A DNA stretch of 64,000 bases from contig BQOK01000001.1 of NCBI GenBank assembly GCA_022835495.1, forward strand, positions 2,976,001 through 3,040,000, written 5' to 3'. Below are positions 55,313 to 62,949 of the stretch, piece after piece. The stretch is from Oscillospiraceae bacterium. GTDB taxonomy: Bacteria > Bacillota > Clostridia > Oscillospirales > Ruminococcaceae. Every line of letters starts with the position of its first letter. Position 1 is the first letter of the stretch. A program made the position numbers and the translations under genes. The notes under the pieces were generated by a model that was not told where the DNA came from, made no database searches, and worked only from the letters and a program-made list of their open reading frames with translations.

Positions 55313-56763
55313 TCCTCACCTCGCAAAAGTCTTACAATCTTTTCTTTCTGCCCACCGGAAAGGTCCTCTACGATTTCTCCGTCCCGGATGAACAGTATTC
55401 TTGTGCAAATCCGCATCATAAACTCAATATCATGTGTGATGATCAAAAGCACCTTGCCTTGCGTCGCAAGGCTTCGTGTCAAGGTGCCGACCTCTTCCAT
55501 GCTTTTCAGGTCCAGTCCGCTGGTAGGTTCATCGAACACCAGCAGCTCCTTTCCACAGATATCGCTCACCACAACCGCAAGGCGCTGCATCTGCCCGCCG
55601 GAAAGAGACAAGGGATGCCGTTCCTTATACGCCAGCAGTTCCACCTTTTCTAATGTGCGGTCGATCTCGTCTTTGTTCGGAGCTTTTATGCCAAGCGCGC
55701 ATTCCGCCGCCACGCTGTCGGTAAAGAGCTGGTGCCCCACATCCTGCATGACCATGTATGCCTTTTTCCGTCTCAACCGCCGGCTCATCGGTTTTCCGGC
55801 CCACAAAACAGTGCCGGAGCTGTTCTTTTGCAATCCGCAGAGCATTTTGGCGAGGGTCGATTTCCCGGCGCCGTTGACGCCCGCAATGGCGATGATTTCT
55901 CCGCGGCTTGCCTGAAAAGAGAGGTTATTCAGTACATTCCGGCCGCCGAGACGGACGCTGATTTTCTGAGCGGAAAGCAATCCATCGGCAGCGATTGTTT
56001 TCACACCGCCCGATTCGGATACCGACAGATCCCTGACACGCAGTCCCATTCTGCGAATATCTGCTTCAGGCAGCGCCTTGAACGCTGCAGCCTCCATGTC
56101 CGATGCAATCCGGCCATCCTGCATATAAACGACGCGATCCACAATGTCCATCAGATACCAGATGCGGTGCTCTGCGATCAGAATGGTCTTTCCTGATATT
56201 TTCGCCCGTTGGATCAAATCAGCCAATTCTCCGATGGCCTTCATGTCGAGATTCGATGATGGCTCGTCAAACACAAGGACATCGGGAGCCGAAGCATACA
56301 CGCTGGAAAACGCAATCTTCTGCTTCTCGCCGCCGGACAGTTCAAAGATATTTCGACCCCGGAGCTCGCTAAGATGCAACTCCTCCGTAAGTTCATCTAA
56401 TCGGGAGCGCAGAGCCTCTCGCGGAATGCCCCGATTTTCAAGCCCAAACACGATCTCGCTGTCCGTATCCGTATTGAAAAACTGCGTTCGAGGATTCTGA
56501 AAAACCGTCCCTACCGCATCCGATAGCGCAGCAATCTCTGTCTCCCGGGTATCCATACCATTTACGTTCACCTGCCCCGAAAGATTGCCGTGGAAGAAAT
56601 GGGGAATCAGTCCGTTTGCGAGCCGTGTAACTGTTGTTTTTCCACATCCGGACGGTCCGCAAAGCAGCACGCATTCGCCGGACCGAACAACAAGGTTCAA
56701 ATCAAGGACTCCGCCGTTCCCGCTTTCAGCGTATGTAAAAGAGACATTTTGAAACGATATCAT
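55309..56763 (-). CDS. ECF transporter fused ATPase (two ABC domains), cassette 2
   Basis: 484 residues. Domain 1: Walker A PSGCGKTTVTR, signature LSGGEKQKIAF, VLVFDEPSSNLD. Domain 2: Walker A VNGAGKSTLAK, signature LSGGQMQRLAV, LLVFDEPTSGLD. ATG 56763 follows GAAAGGGGTG and is preferred to TTG 56769. It differs from the cassette 1 copy in having a canonical SGGE signature in domain 1. It energises the T and S components encoded upstream. Confidence 0.9.
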   Translation of the reverse strand: MISFQNVSFTYAESGNGGVLDLNLVVRSGECVLLCGPSGCGKTTVTRLANGLIPHFFHGNLSGQVNVNGMDTRETEIAALSDAVGTVFQNPRTQFFNTDTDSEIVFGLENRGIPREALRSRLDELTEELHLSELRGRNIFELSGGEKQKIAFSSVYASAPDVLVFDEPSSNLDMKAIGELADLIQRAKISGKTILIAEHRIWYLMDIVDRVVYMQDGRIASDMEAAAFKALPEADIRRMGLRVRDLSVSESGGVKTIAADGLLSAQKISVRLGGRNVLNNLSFQASRGEIIAIAGVNGAGKSTLAKMLCGLQKNSSGTVLWAGKPMSRRLRRKKAYMVMQDVGHQLFTDSVAAECALGIKAPNKDEIDRTLEKVELLAYKERHPLSLSGGQMQRLAVVVSDICGKELLVFDEPTSGLDLKSMEEVGTLTRSLATQGKVLLIITHDIEFMMRICTRILFIRDGEIVEDLSGGQKEKIVRLLRGEE

Positions 56764-56765
56764 AA

Positions 56766-57464
56766 TCAAAACACCCCTTTCATGCCCGCGTATACCATGC
56801 CGGCAACGAGCGCCGCGTAAGCAATTACCACCAGCAAATCAGCAAATGAAAACGCGATTTCCTCTATACAGCTTCTTTCACCTGTGTGCTCAATGCCTCT
56901 TGTAATCGCTGCCTGCGTAATCTCGTCCGAAATTCTGGAAGCAGAAACAAGCAGGGGAACATAGACATGCTCCATCGTCTGTATAGGATGGCTAATCAGC
57001 CCAGCCGCGGACGCTGATATCCCTCGCAGCGCCATGGCATCCCGTATGGAGGCCCACTCTTCCCGCATGGTCGGGAAATAACGGAGCGTAACGGCAAGAG
57101 CAATCGTGAGTCCTTTCGACAATCGGAGCTTTGTGATCGCCGCAAGAAATCTACTTACGCTTGTCGTTGCAATCAGAAAGCTGCCCAGTATAAAACAGGG
57201 AAGAAGCTTGCGGATATACACTGCAAACATATAGACGATTCCGCCGAAAGTCACGGGCAGCCTCGGTACGATAAAAAGCTGGATCAGCAGAAGCGCGAGA
57301 AAAAATGCTGCGTATTTCAGCATCCTTTTCAGATTGCCGGAAACGCTCAGAAGTACAAGCGGAATCCCCGCAAGCACACACTCCACCGCGATGCTTTTAT
57401 TCACAAAAACGGAAACGCTTGTGACCGCGAGAATCAGAAGCTTCGTCCGTGGGTCGAGTCTCAT
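56766..57464 (-). CDS. ECF transporter transmembrane T component, cassette 2
   Basis: 232 residues, the same length as the cassette 1 copy. It starts RLDPRTKLLILAVTSVSVFV and has the coupling segment LRYFPTMREEWASIRDAMALR and the Arg-Gly motif ITRGIEHTG. About five transmembrane helices. It begins directly after the S-component stop. Confidence 0.9.
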   Translation of the reverse strand: MRLDPRTKLLILAVTSVSVFVNKSIAVECVLAGIPLVLLSVSGNLKRMLKYAAFFLALLLIQLFIVPRLPVTFGGIVYMFAVYIRKLLPCFILGSFLIATTSVSRFLAAITKLRLSKGLTIALAVTLRYFPTMREEWASIRDAMALRGISASAAGLISHPIQTMEHVYVPLLVSASRISDEITQAAITRGIEHTGERSCIEEIAFSFADLLVVIAYAALVAGMVYAGMKGVF

Positions 57465-58067
57465 TTATACGACCCCTGCTTTTTCAAAGTGTTTTTTCAT
57501 AAGCTTCTTTCCAATCAGTCCGCCGATGATCGCGCAGACGATCGTCCCGATAATCATTGCGGGGATCGCCCACCAGGTAGCCCCGATCGAATGAATCACT
57601 CCTTCAAAGGAGGAGAAGTCGCCTTTATTCTTCATAAAAGCATCAAACTGTGCGGGCATGACAACCATTGGAATATACGCCCCCATCGGCGCAAGCGCCA
57701 TGACGCAGTAGGCAAGCAGGTTTTTCTTAAAGGATCTGAAATCAGCAGAAGCGCAGATAAAATCCGCAATCAAGCCGAAAACCAGGAAGAATACGGACAT
57801 CATCCAGAACATTCCCGTAATAAACAGCAAAATCGCCGCGATTACACCGAGAATGGAGAGCGCTCCCTTCTTCGGTATTTTTGCCACATAGAGCATGAAA
57901 ACTGTCCCCGTAAAGAGCGCCACGATCATTGGCATAAACGGGAAAGTGACCGGCGTCATCTGCGCAACACCGCCAATCACAAACGCCACCACAGAATAGA
58001 TGAGCGAAAAGATACCAACCGATATAAAGTCCCTTGTTTCCAGCTTCTTCGAATCTGTTTTAAGCAT
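57465..58067 (-). CDS. MptD-type ECF substrate-binding S component, cassette 2
   Basis: 200 residues, six helices, ending KKHFEKAGVV like the cassette 1 copy. The N-terminal 15 residues are charged, then SVGIFSLIYSVVAFVIGGVA. First gene of operon 2. The GTTAG-type palindrome at 58097-58114 lies 30 bases upstream of the start, followed by TTGGAGGTCG as ribosome site. Ligand unknown; metal cofactor uptake is inferred from the regulon. Confidence 0.87.
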   Translation of the reverse strand: MLKTDSKKLETRDFISVGIFSLIYSVVAFVIGGVAQMTPVTFPFMPMIVALFTGTVFMLYVAKIPKKGALSILGVIAAILLFITGMFWMMSVFFLVFGLIADFICASADFRSFKKNLLAYCVMALAPMGAYIPMVVMPAQFDAFMKNKGDFSSFEGVIHSIGATWWAIPAMIIGTIVCAIIGGLIGKKLMKKHFEKAGVV

Positions 58068-58096
58068 AATAAACGACCTCCAATTTTATATTGTTC

Positions 58097-58114
58097 AGTT
58101 AGAGTACGCTAACT
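58097..58114 (-). promoter_or_regulatory. GTTAG-type operator of ABC/ECF operon 2
   Basis: AGTTAGAGTACGCTAACT: 6-bp arms around a 6-bp centre. It is close enough to the start codon to block the promoter or initiation. Confidence 0.75.
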
Positions 58115-58151
58115 CGCGTGTAAAAAATTAAAGTGCTTGTGTGATTGTGCA

Positions 58152-58766
58152 TTATTCCAGCCGGAGCAAGCCTTTCCAGCCAGAGTTGAAAAACTTTGCA
58201 AGCTCCTCAATATACCGCATAGCTTCTTCTTTGGGCATATCATGGGCAATCGTCTCACATACCGCCGTAAAATAGGCGCTGGTAATCATGTGGTGAAGCT
58301 GCTTTGTCATTTTCCCGGAGAGCTTTCCTCTTTTGCGGAGAAGTGCGTAGTATTCCTCTGAGCACTCTACCTCCAGTTCCACAAGCTCCTCCAAAAAGTT
58401 TGCATAGCGCGTACCTTCCGCCCGGCAGAGGATCAGCTTGAAGGCATCAAAATGGGCGTACATATATTCCACAAAGACGCGCAAATACTCAGTGGACAGC
58501 TTCAGGCTGTCCTTCGTCTTTTCCTCGGAGACAAGATCGAAATGGGCGGCCTGTGCGGCTTTGAACTGCTCCAGCAGTCCCTTTGCTGCCCCATCCACAA
58601 GATCTTCAAAAAGCGCGGCCTTATCCGGGTAATAGCCGTAGAAGGCGCCCTTCGTGAAGCCCGCCTCTGCGACGATTTTATTCAAAGATGCGTCCTTAAA
58701 TCCTTTTTCCAGGAATTCTTTTTTCCCAACTTCGAGGATCTTCATTTGAGTCTCTGTACGTTCCAT
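58152..58766 (-). CDS. TetR family regulator, cassette 2
   Basis: 204 residues from ATG 58766 (AGGAGGCACCA upstream); the longer in-frame start is rejected. HTH as in the cassette 1 TetR (ILEVGKKEFLEKGFKDASLN; GFTKGAFYGYYPDKAALFED). The effector domain is more divergent than the HTH, so the two may sense different ligands while binding the same operator. It lies upstream of operon 2 in the same direction, with 84 bases between. Confidence 0.9.
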   Translation of the reverse strand: MERTETQMKILEVGKKEFLEKGFKDASLNKIVAEAGFTKGAFYGYYPDKAALFEDLVDGAAKGLLEQFKAAQAAHFDLVSEEKTKDSLKLSTEYLRVFVEYMYAHFDAFKLILCRAEGTRYANFLEELVELEVECSEEYYALLRKRGKLSGKMTKQLHHMITSAYFTAVCETIAHDMPKEEAMRYIEELAKFFNSGWKGLLRLE

Positions 58767-58779
58767 TGGTGCCTCCTGA

Positions 58780-58807
58780 TATACCGACAGTATATACTGC
58801 TGGTATA
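58780..58807 (-). promoter_or_regulatory. TetR-type palindromic operator, copy 2
   Basis: A 28-bp near-perfect palindrome with outer arms TATACC...GGTATA and centre CAGTATATACTG, 14 bases before the tetR 2 start. It matches 41000-41027. Confidence 0.75.
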
Positions 58808-58940
58808 TTATAGCCGCACTGAAGGAATCTGTCAAGGGGGTTCGCGTGTGTTCCATTCAGCTCATTCCACGTATCGCCCGATCATAGAACGGCGCATGGA
58901 TACCCCAAATCTTCTTTTTCATACACTTCCGATCACCGCT

Positions 58941-59492
58941 TTAGCGACCAGTGACCCCCTCCATCAATTCCCTTGGGGAAATGTTTCTGATCTGCTCCGG
59001 CGGGATGCGCGCCGGATATCTGCCCTTTTCCAGAATATCGGTCAGGTACTGATTATCCAGGATCATATCGTCCCGAATGAGCTGCCAATTCGCTTTTTTC
59101 CTGTAAAGAATCTTGAAAATCAGAAAATTCACCACCGGCCCTATGACCGGCGCCTGCACGCCAAAGCTCTCTGTATGGCGAAAGCGGCAACCCGTATCGG
59201 TCCGCTCTCCCTCAAATGAGATGACGGCAGTTTTTTTATCGCTCTCGAAGGCAAAGGAAAAATGATCCCTGTCCCTTTCCGCCCGAATGATCGTGCCGGT
59301 GACGTCATAATCCATGCCCATGACGATTTCATGAAAGCGCACTTTATCTCTGGCTTGAATGCCGCCGCTGAGCAGTTCGCATTCCAAATGCAGCGGACTC
59401 CACTTGACGAACTCCTCCTCAAAATGGTCCACCCACCACTCCAGCTTTTCAAAAGGGGCGGCGATCTCTGTTGTTTCGGTCAATGTTACCAT
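58941..59492 (-). CDS. SRPBCC/START-like protein
   Basis: 183 residues from ATG 59492, which follows GAAGGAGAAAAG. It reads TETTEIAAPFEKLEWWVDHF and has alternating strands (VRFHEIVMGMDYDVTGTIIR, HFSFAFESDKKTAVISFEGE) ending in a long helix, as in SRPBCC lipid- or polyketide-binding folds. In-frame ATGs upstream lie in a repeated GATGAAGGAGAAA segment that duplicates the ribosome site. It has a GTTAG-type operator 239 bases upstream (59731-59748). Ligand and role unknown; regulon membership suggests a link with metallophore handling. Confidence 0.65.
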   Translation of the reverse strand: MVTLTETTEIAAPFEKLEWWVDHFEEEFVKWSPLHLECELLSGGIQARDKVRFHEIVMGMDYDVTGTIIRAERDRDHFSFAFESDKKTAVISFEGERTDTGCRFRHTESFGVQAPVIGPVVNFLIFKILYRKKANWQLIRDDMILDNQYLTDILEKGRYPARIPPEQIRNISPRELMEGVTGR

Positions 59493-59823
59493 ATGCTTTT
59501 CTCCTTCATCGTGCTTTTTCTCCTTCATCCGCGTCTTTTCCCTGTTTGTGTCCATATATGTCCCGTGCCGGCACGCCGTAAAGCCTATGCTGCACAGGGA
59601 GCCCGTAATCATCCACGCCACAAAGCGATAGATGTCGCGCCAATCCCCGCCCGGCAAGCGCCGAAGCCGTTTATCGGGGCTTCCCCTCCTTTTCTTTGTT
59701 CAACCTCCAGGTTTCTGCCGTCTCGCTTTTAGTTAGCGCATTCTAACTAATTGGCAGAAGAAACGGCAGACTATTTTATGAGTAGTCTGCCTTGAATCCG
59801 CCTTGGTCAGACACCGGCCTTGG
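59493..59823. promoter_or_regulatory. Leader of the SRPBCC gene with operator and hairpin
   Basis: Operator AGTTAGCGCATTCTAACT at 59731-59748. A hairpin GGCAGACTA...TAGTCTGCC follows 16 bases to the right (about 59765-59793) and may also terminate the ZIP operon. The minus strand is open between about 59500 and 59657 with a hydrophobic segment (VAWMITGSLCSIGF), which could be a relic or an N-terminal extension; no start was convincing. Confidence 0.55.
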
Positions 59824-60600
59824 CTATCCCAGCGCCACATCCAGTGTCATCATGACGCTAAAGCCCACGGCAAAGAAAATCGTGCCGATGTTGGAGTGCT
59901 TTCCCTGCGACATTTCCGGGATCAGCTCCTCCACCACCACATAGAGCATGGCCCCCGCTGCAAAGCTCAGCAGATACGGCAGCGCCGGGATCACAAGCTG
60001 CGCGGCGAGAAGCGTCAGCACCGCGCCGATAGGCTCGACAACGCCGGAAAGCACGCCGCCGAGAAATGCTCGGCCCTTGCGTTCCCCCTCCGCCCGGAGC
60101 GGCATGGAGATGATCGCCCCCTCGGGAAAATTCTGAATGGCAATGCCGAGGGACAGCGCCAGTGCGCTTGCCGCAGTAATCTGCGTATTGCCCGAAAGAA
60201 AGCCTGCATACACCACGCCGACTGCCATTCCCTCCGGGATATTATGTAAGGTAACAGCCAGCACCATCATGGTGGTGCGCCCGAGCTTGCTTTTCGGACC
60301 CTCGGCCTGTTCACTTCCCACATGAAGATGGGGAATCAAACGGTCAAGCAGGAGCAAAAACAGCACGCCGACCCAAAAGCCGATAAAGGCAGGGAGGAAG
60401 GACAGCTTGCCCATGCCCTCCGACTGCTCGATGGCGGGGATCAGCAGGCTCCAGATCGAAGCTGCGACCATCACTCCGGCAGCAAAGCCGGCGAGGGCGC
60501 GCCGCACCAGATCGCCAAGGGATTTTTTCATAAAGAACACGCAGGCCGAGCCCAGTGTTGTGCCCAAGAAAGGGATCATGATTCCGAAAAAGGTTTCCAT
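59824..60600 (-). CDS. ZIP family metal transporter
   Basis: 258 residues, eight hydrophobic helices, with the ZIP metal-site motifs TLHNIPEGMAVG (helix IV), QNFPEGAIIS (helix V), SGVVEPIGAVL and EELIPEMSQG. It is a ZupT/GufA-like divalent metal importer for Zn2+, Fe2+ or Mn2+. Last gene of a three-gene operon with the ATC hydrolase homologue and the methyltransferase. The operator at 62087-62104 would control the operon. Metal uptake is the clearest indication that the regulon responds to metals. Confidence 0.93.
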   Translation of the reverse strand: METFFGIMIPFLGTTLGSACVFFMKKSLGDLVRRALAGFAAGVMVAASIWSLLIPAIEQSEGMGKLSFLPAFIGFWVGVLFLLLLDRLIPHLHVGSEQAEGPKSKLGRTTMMVLAVTLHNIPEGMAVGVVYAGFLSGNTQITAASALALSLGIAIQNFPEGAIISMPLRAEGERKGRAFLGGVLSGVVEPIGAVLTLLAAQLVIPALPYLLSFAAGAMLYVVVEELIPEMSQGKHSNIGTIFFAVGFSVMMTLDVALG

Positions 60601-60627
60601 TTATCTCACCGCCTTTGCGTTGCAGCA

Positions 60628-61329
60628 TTATTTGTTCTTTCTGAACCCCGCCTCATCCCGGTATTCGGGATGTTCCTTTAGGTACGGGTCTTTGTCGCCA
60701 CAGATGGTATAGTCGCATCGGCAGCCGTCCACGCAGGTGGTCGTCCGCACCAGCCTTGCGTGGAGCAGCTCCATGGAAGCATAGTCCACATTGCACAGGG
60801 CGGGCATGATGTCCGTAAGGCCGTGCCGGATGGCAAATTCCGCTGCCGGACACGATGTAAACTCATAATAAATAGGGGCATCTTTATCATAAGGCGCAAC
60901 CGACATCTCGTAATCGTGCCATTTGTCGCAGCCGCGTTTCGCCCGTACAAACGCCCGGTACATCAGCTTCCTCCAGAACGGCTTGTTGCAGTTCACAAAC
61001 CGCAGCCTGCGGAAGATAGGCAGGATCAGGTTTTCCTCCATCTCCTCGATCTCGCGGAAGGATGTGACAGCTTTGCAGACTGTGTAGTAGCTCATAATGG
61101 CGATGCAGTCGTAGGTGCCGCCTACGCCGTTGTGGAAGTTCTTTTTGCCGCCCAAATCGGTGCGCCAGTCGGAGAGAAGTTCCGCATACTGCCGCTGTAC
61201 CCGTTCCCAAACCGCCTCCTGCTCCGATTCCGAATAGTGCAGGGCGATTTTTGCCCGTATCTCTTTTTTGCAGGGCTTGGAATACAGCACATGGCATTTG
61301 CGGTCAAATAGGAGCGTCTTGTCCTTCAT
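60628..61329 (-). CDS. L-2-amino-thiazoline-4-carboxylic acid hydrolase family protein
   Basis: 233 residues with YYEFTSCPAAEFAIRHGL, MPALCNVDYASMELLHARLV and RCDYTI, the Cys-rich C-terminal pattern of the ATC hydrolase family, and a helical N-terminus. The family opens 2-amino-thiazoline rings in L-cysteine synthesis. In this context, cleavage of a thiazoline- or thiazolidine-containing metallophore is an attractive idea (inference). A paralogue, interrupted by IS3, is in operon 2. It lies 16 bases downstream of the methyltransferase. Confidence 0.75.
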   Translation of the reverse strand: MKDKTLLFDRKCHVLYSKPCKKEIRAKIALHYSESEQEAVWERVQRQYAELLSDWRTDLGGKKNFHNGVGGTYDCIAIMSYYTVCKAVTSFREIEEMEENLILPIFRRLRFVNCNKPFWRKLMYRAFVRAKRGCDKWHDYEMSVAPYDKDAPIYYEFTSCPAAEFAIRHGLTDIMPALCNVDYASMELLHARLVRTTTCVDGCRCDYTICGDKDPYLKEHPEYRDEAGFRKNK

Positions 61330-61345
61330 CTGTCTACTGTCTCCC

Positions 61346-61951
61346 TCATTTCCGCGCCGTGATGCAAAGCCAGCTTTTCTTTTTGTGTATCTGCACCCCG
61401 TGAAAGCCCGCCTGCTCTAGATACGCCTTTAATTCAATGTCCTTGTAGATGCTCATGCCGCCGATGAGCTTCGTCCACTTCTCGTCCCTGTCCGTGTCGC
61501 CATTGCTCTCGTTGCAGATGAAAAATGTCCCTCCGACCTTCAGCACCCGGTAAACCTCCCGGAAGCACTGCGGCAGATCGGGCCAAAAATAGACGGTTTC
61601 AAAGGCCGTGACCGCGTCGAACCAGTTGTCAGCAAACATCATATCCGCCACGCTGCCTTGCAGAACGGCGCAGCGGCCCTCCGTGATGGCGGCCTCGTTG
61701 ACCTTTTGGGATTTCTCCACACTGACGGGCGAATAGTCGATGCCCTTCACGATGCCCTGCGGGCATTTTTTAAGAAGTCTCTTGATGTTCGCCCCGCCGC
61801 CGCAGCCGCAGTCCAGCACCTTGGCGTCCGGCGCAAGCTCTAAAAATTGAAGTCCCCACCGGGCCACGGCGCCGTGCCCGACGTTCATCATGGCGACCAT
61901 GAGCTTCCCGCCAAAGCCTACGGGCTTGCGGGTGTTTTCAAAGAATGACAT
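61346..61951 (-). CDS. Class I SAM-dependent methyltransferase
   Basis: 201 residues. SAM-binding motif I is KVLDCGCGGGANIKRLL; DYSPVSVEKSQ is the acidic end of strand 2; DNWFDAVTAFETVYFWPDL is motif IV; and VLKVGGTFFICNES follows. It is a Methyltransf_11/25-type small-molecule methyltransferase. First gene of an operon with the ATC hydrolase homologue and ZIP transporter, with the GTTAG operator 136 bases upstream. Substrate unknown. Confidence 0.88.
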   Translation of the reverse strand: MSFFENTRKPVGFGGKLMVAMMNVGHGAVARWGLQFLELAPDAKVLDCGCGGGANIKRLLKKCPQGIVKGIDYSPVSVEKSQKVNEAAITEGRCAVLQGSVADMMFADNWFDAVTAFETVYFWPDLPQCFREVYRVLKVGGTFFICNESNGDTDRDEKWTKLIGGMSIYKDIELKAYLEQAGFHGVQIHKKKSWLCITARK

Positions 61952-62086
61952 ATCACACCTCCATTTTTACACACTCGGCTGAAGCGATCGTACCAACCGG
62001 CATCTCTGTCCCAGAAATTCTTTCGTCCTTTCATAGCCGTCCTTTTATCTGCGGGAAATAGCTAACCGATGCTTGTGCGGTTTTGC

Positions 62087-62104
62087 GGTTAGATGCAGCT
62101 AACC
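62087..62104 (-). promoter_or_regulatory. GTTAG-type operator of the methyltransferase operon
   Basis: GGTTAGATGCAGCTAACC, perfect arms, flanked by GC on both sides. A half site CTAACC lies at 62062-62067. It is nearly the same sequence as the site at 40331-40348. Confidence 0.78.
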
Positions 62105-62144
62105 GCCCCGCCGTGGAAAAGCCGCACCTCTGCGGCATTTTGTC

Positions 62145-62723
62145 TTATTCAAATAACTCCCTGCAAGCGCCGCATACCAGCGTTTGAAGCGCCTGCGGGT
62201 ACAACTCCCCGATCTGCTCCCTGTGGGAGACCGTCAGGATCAATCCCCGAACTGTAGCGGCGGCAAGAGAAACGCCGCGCTTAGGCACGAGGTCGTGTTT
62301 CTCCAGCAGCTCACGTATGTGCGCTTCGCCGTCGTGATAATGCTCCCTTTTGACGGGTTCCGGAAGCCTTTGCAGGAGCAGCTTCGCGTCGTTTTCGATG
62401 AAAACCATATCGCCGGTGTCGGAAAGCCGCTTGCAAACGGCAAGAACCGCCTTTGCCGTGCGCTCCGATGGCGGCACGCCGCCATTTTCGCTCAACGCCC
62501 GGTCAGCTACATTGTAAAGCTCCGAGTGGATTCCCTCTAAAACCGCGAAGAAAAGCATTTCCTTGGATTCGTAGAATTTATAAAAGGAGCCCTTGGCGAT
62601 ACCCACGGCCTTCGTCAACTGATCCACGGAGGTCTTCTTCATTCCTAACGTCACCGCGCAACGTCTCGTTTCCTTCAGCAGCGCCTTGCGAAGCTGTTCG
62701 GTTTCGTAATCGGTAAAAGCCAA
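62145..62723 (-). CDS. TetR family regulator 3
   Basis: 192 residues. TTG 62723 is preferred because AAGGAGG lies 7 bases upstream; the in-frame ATG at 62789 has no ribosome site. HTH: RCAVTLGMKKTSVDQLTKAV then GIAKGSFYKFYESKEMLFFA. It lies 41 bases upstream of the operator before the methyltransferase operon and could regulate it, but its own promoter has no GTTAG site. Confidence 0.88.
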   Translation of the reverse strand: MAFTDYETEQLRKALLKETRRCAVTLGMKKTSVDQLTKAVGIAKGSFYKFYESKEMLFFAVLEGIHSELYNVADRALSENGGVPPSERTAKAVLAVCKRLSDTGDMVFIENDAKLLLQRLPEPVKREHYHDGEAHIRELLEKHDLVPKRGVSLAAATVRGLILTVSHREQIGELYPQALQTLVCGACRELFE

Positions 62724-62881
62724 GACTGTGCCTCCTTGAAATATGACCACTTCGGTTCTTTCAGTCATATTATACCGTGTTTCCTTCAATTTGGCAAGGG
62801 GCGGGATAAATATACTGCGTTAAAAAGCAAAAGACAACGCTTGGGCGGCTATTGCCGCGGAGCAAAATAAATCAGGGGCGA

Positions 62882-62920
62882 AGTCATTCCCATGAATGTC
62901 CCCGCCCCTTTGCGTGTTCT
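62882..62920 (-). terminator. Terminator of the CstA-like gene
   Basis: On the minus strand GGGGCGGGGAC pairs with the GTC...CGCCCC side across an ATTC/GAAT inner stem, followed by TGATTTATTTT. It lies 30 bases past the cstA-like stop. Confidence 0.65.
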
Positions 62921-62949
62921 ATATTATCTTCGACAGCCTATCTTACGGC

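Noticed and set aside
62062-62067. An eighth GTTAG-type operator near 62060
   Set aside because: Only one half site is present; the bases 12 positions away do not pair.
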